Shown: piece after piece, positions 12,110 to 12,535 of the stretch
Layout: the number at the start of each line of letters is the position of its first letter
Position numbering within the stretch: the first letter of the stretch is position 1
DNA from: JBMYYR01 sp049609625
GTDB lineage: Bacteria; Bacteroidota; Bacteroidia; Flavobacteriales; CAJXXR01
Direction: 5' to 3'
DNA: 12,535 nt
Assembly (NCBI GenBank): GCA_049609625.1
Contig: JBMYYR010000051.1
Location: 1 to 12,535, forward strand
Made by a program: the position numbers and the translations under genes
Notes under the pieces: model-generated
Told to the model about the DNA's origin: nothing
The model's input: the letters and a program-made list of their open reading frames with translations, nothing else
Databases searched by the model: none

Positions 12110-12535
12110 ATGATAAATTTTAAGTCTCTACAACTGTCACTTTTAAGTTTCCTGTTTTCGGGTCTCTTCCTTTTTATGGGTTTAGGCAATGCGAATGCAC
12201 AGGATATCGCCAAAGGTGAAGAGCTTTTTAAAGCGAATTGTACGGCCTGTCATGCTTTAGACAAAAAAGTAATTGGCCCTGCCCTTAGAGGGGTTTCAGA
12301 GCAGCGTGAAGAAGATTGGCTAATTAGCTGGATCAAAAATTCTTCGGCACTTATTAAATCTGGAGATGCGGATGCTATCGCCATTTTTGAGGAGTATAAT
12401 GGCTCTCCAATGACGTCTTTCCCAAATCTTTCTGATGAGGACATCAAGTCTATTTTGCTTTATACGACTGAAGCTCCTGTAGCTGCTGCAAAAAAAGATA
12501 CCGCTCAGCTTGACGCTGGTGCCACAACAACTGCA
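12110..12535 (+). CDS. c-type cytochrome, N-terminal part (runs off the window); possibly ActA-like subunit of alternative complex III
   Basis: The first 142 codons of an open frame that continues past the right edge. The start is ATG-ATA-AAT at 12110. An N-terminal hydrophobic stretch (8-25) ends in NANA before Gln-31, a signal peptide or anchor. A class I cytochrome c domain follows: heme-binding C44-x2-C47-H48 (CTACH), the IGPALRGV segment (55-62), WLISWIKN (70-77) and the likely axial ligand M101 in SPMTSFPNL (99-107), ending near 120. An Ala/Lys/Thr-rich linker then suggests a further domain. In flavobacteria a cytochrome with this kind of N-terminal domain begins the alternative complex III (quinol:cytochrome c reductase) operon; that assignment is from memory and cannot be tested here. 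It acts in the periplasmic electron-transfer chain. Confidence 0.9.
   Translation, partial: MINFKSLQLSLLSFLFSGLFLFMGLGNANAQDIAKGEELFKANCTACHALDKKVIGPALRGVSEQREEDWLISWIKNSSALIKSGDADAIAIFEEYNGSPMTSFPNLSDEDIKSILLYTTEAPVAAAKKDTAQLDAGATTTA

Noticed and set aside
11971..12213. 80-residue minus-strand open frame over the cytochrome leader and start
   Set aside because: It overlaps the real signal peptide of the cytochrome gene and the -7 box, has no promoter of its own, and its composition is not protein-like.
12250..12447. 65-residue minus-strand open frame inside the cytochrome domain
   Set aside because: It is antisense to the cytochrome c domain, whose heme motif and Met ligand make the plus strand the true coding strand.

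Overview
The window looks like chromosomal DNA of a member of Bacteroidota, most likely class Flavobacteriia. The evidence is: AT-rich DNA; a gliding-motility/type IX secretion C-terminal domain; several perfect matches to the Bacteroidota -7 element TAnnTTTG upstream of genes; no clear Shine-Dalgarno sequences; and a DUF6702-like plus M1 peptidase gene pair. I see no insertion sequence, phage gene, CRISPR array or other sign of a recent island. I cannot name a genus.

Layout. At the left edge is the 3' end of a tRNA gene (+), followed by an AT-rich hairpin that can terminate transcription from both sides. From 112 to 9789 every gene is on the minus strand. Read in transcription order from right to left they are: a NYN-domain protein with two tandem zinc-ribbon-like motifs (9789-8983, own terminator); a probable three-gene unit of a DUF6702-like exported protein, a large M1 zinc metallopeptidase and a small outer-membrane beta-barrel protein (8842-5350, ending in a GC-rich hairpin terminator); a tightly packed operon of a class I aminotransferase, a heptose-7-phosphate-type PfkB kinase and a voltage-gated-type potassium channel with a zinc-ribbon tail (5113-2078, spacings of 4 bp and -1 bp); and a large secreted protein with a CHU_C/type B sorting domain (1869-112).

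From 10020 rightward all genes are on the plus strand: a complete thiolase with a very strong terminator, a small lipoprotein, and the first 142 codons of a c-type cytochrome that runs off the right edge. By its N-terminal sequence the cytochrome may be the first subunit (ActA-like) of an alternative complex III operon; this is inference, because the rest is outside the window.

How the genes relate. The window is mostly housekeeping and envelope functions: fatty-acid/acetoacetyl-CoA chemistry (thiolase), amino-acid metabolism (aminotransferase), a sugar-phosphate kinase of the LPS heptose type, envelope proteolysis, outer-membrane and secreted proteins, and respiration. The parts that stand out are the NYN protein, with a partly eroded acidic site and duplicated zinc motifs; a 15-bp direct repeat spaced 21 bp apart in the divergent region upstream of it; and the zinc-ribbon tail on the potassium channel. 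I do not see a convincing new defence or mobile system.
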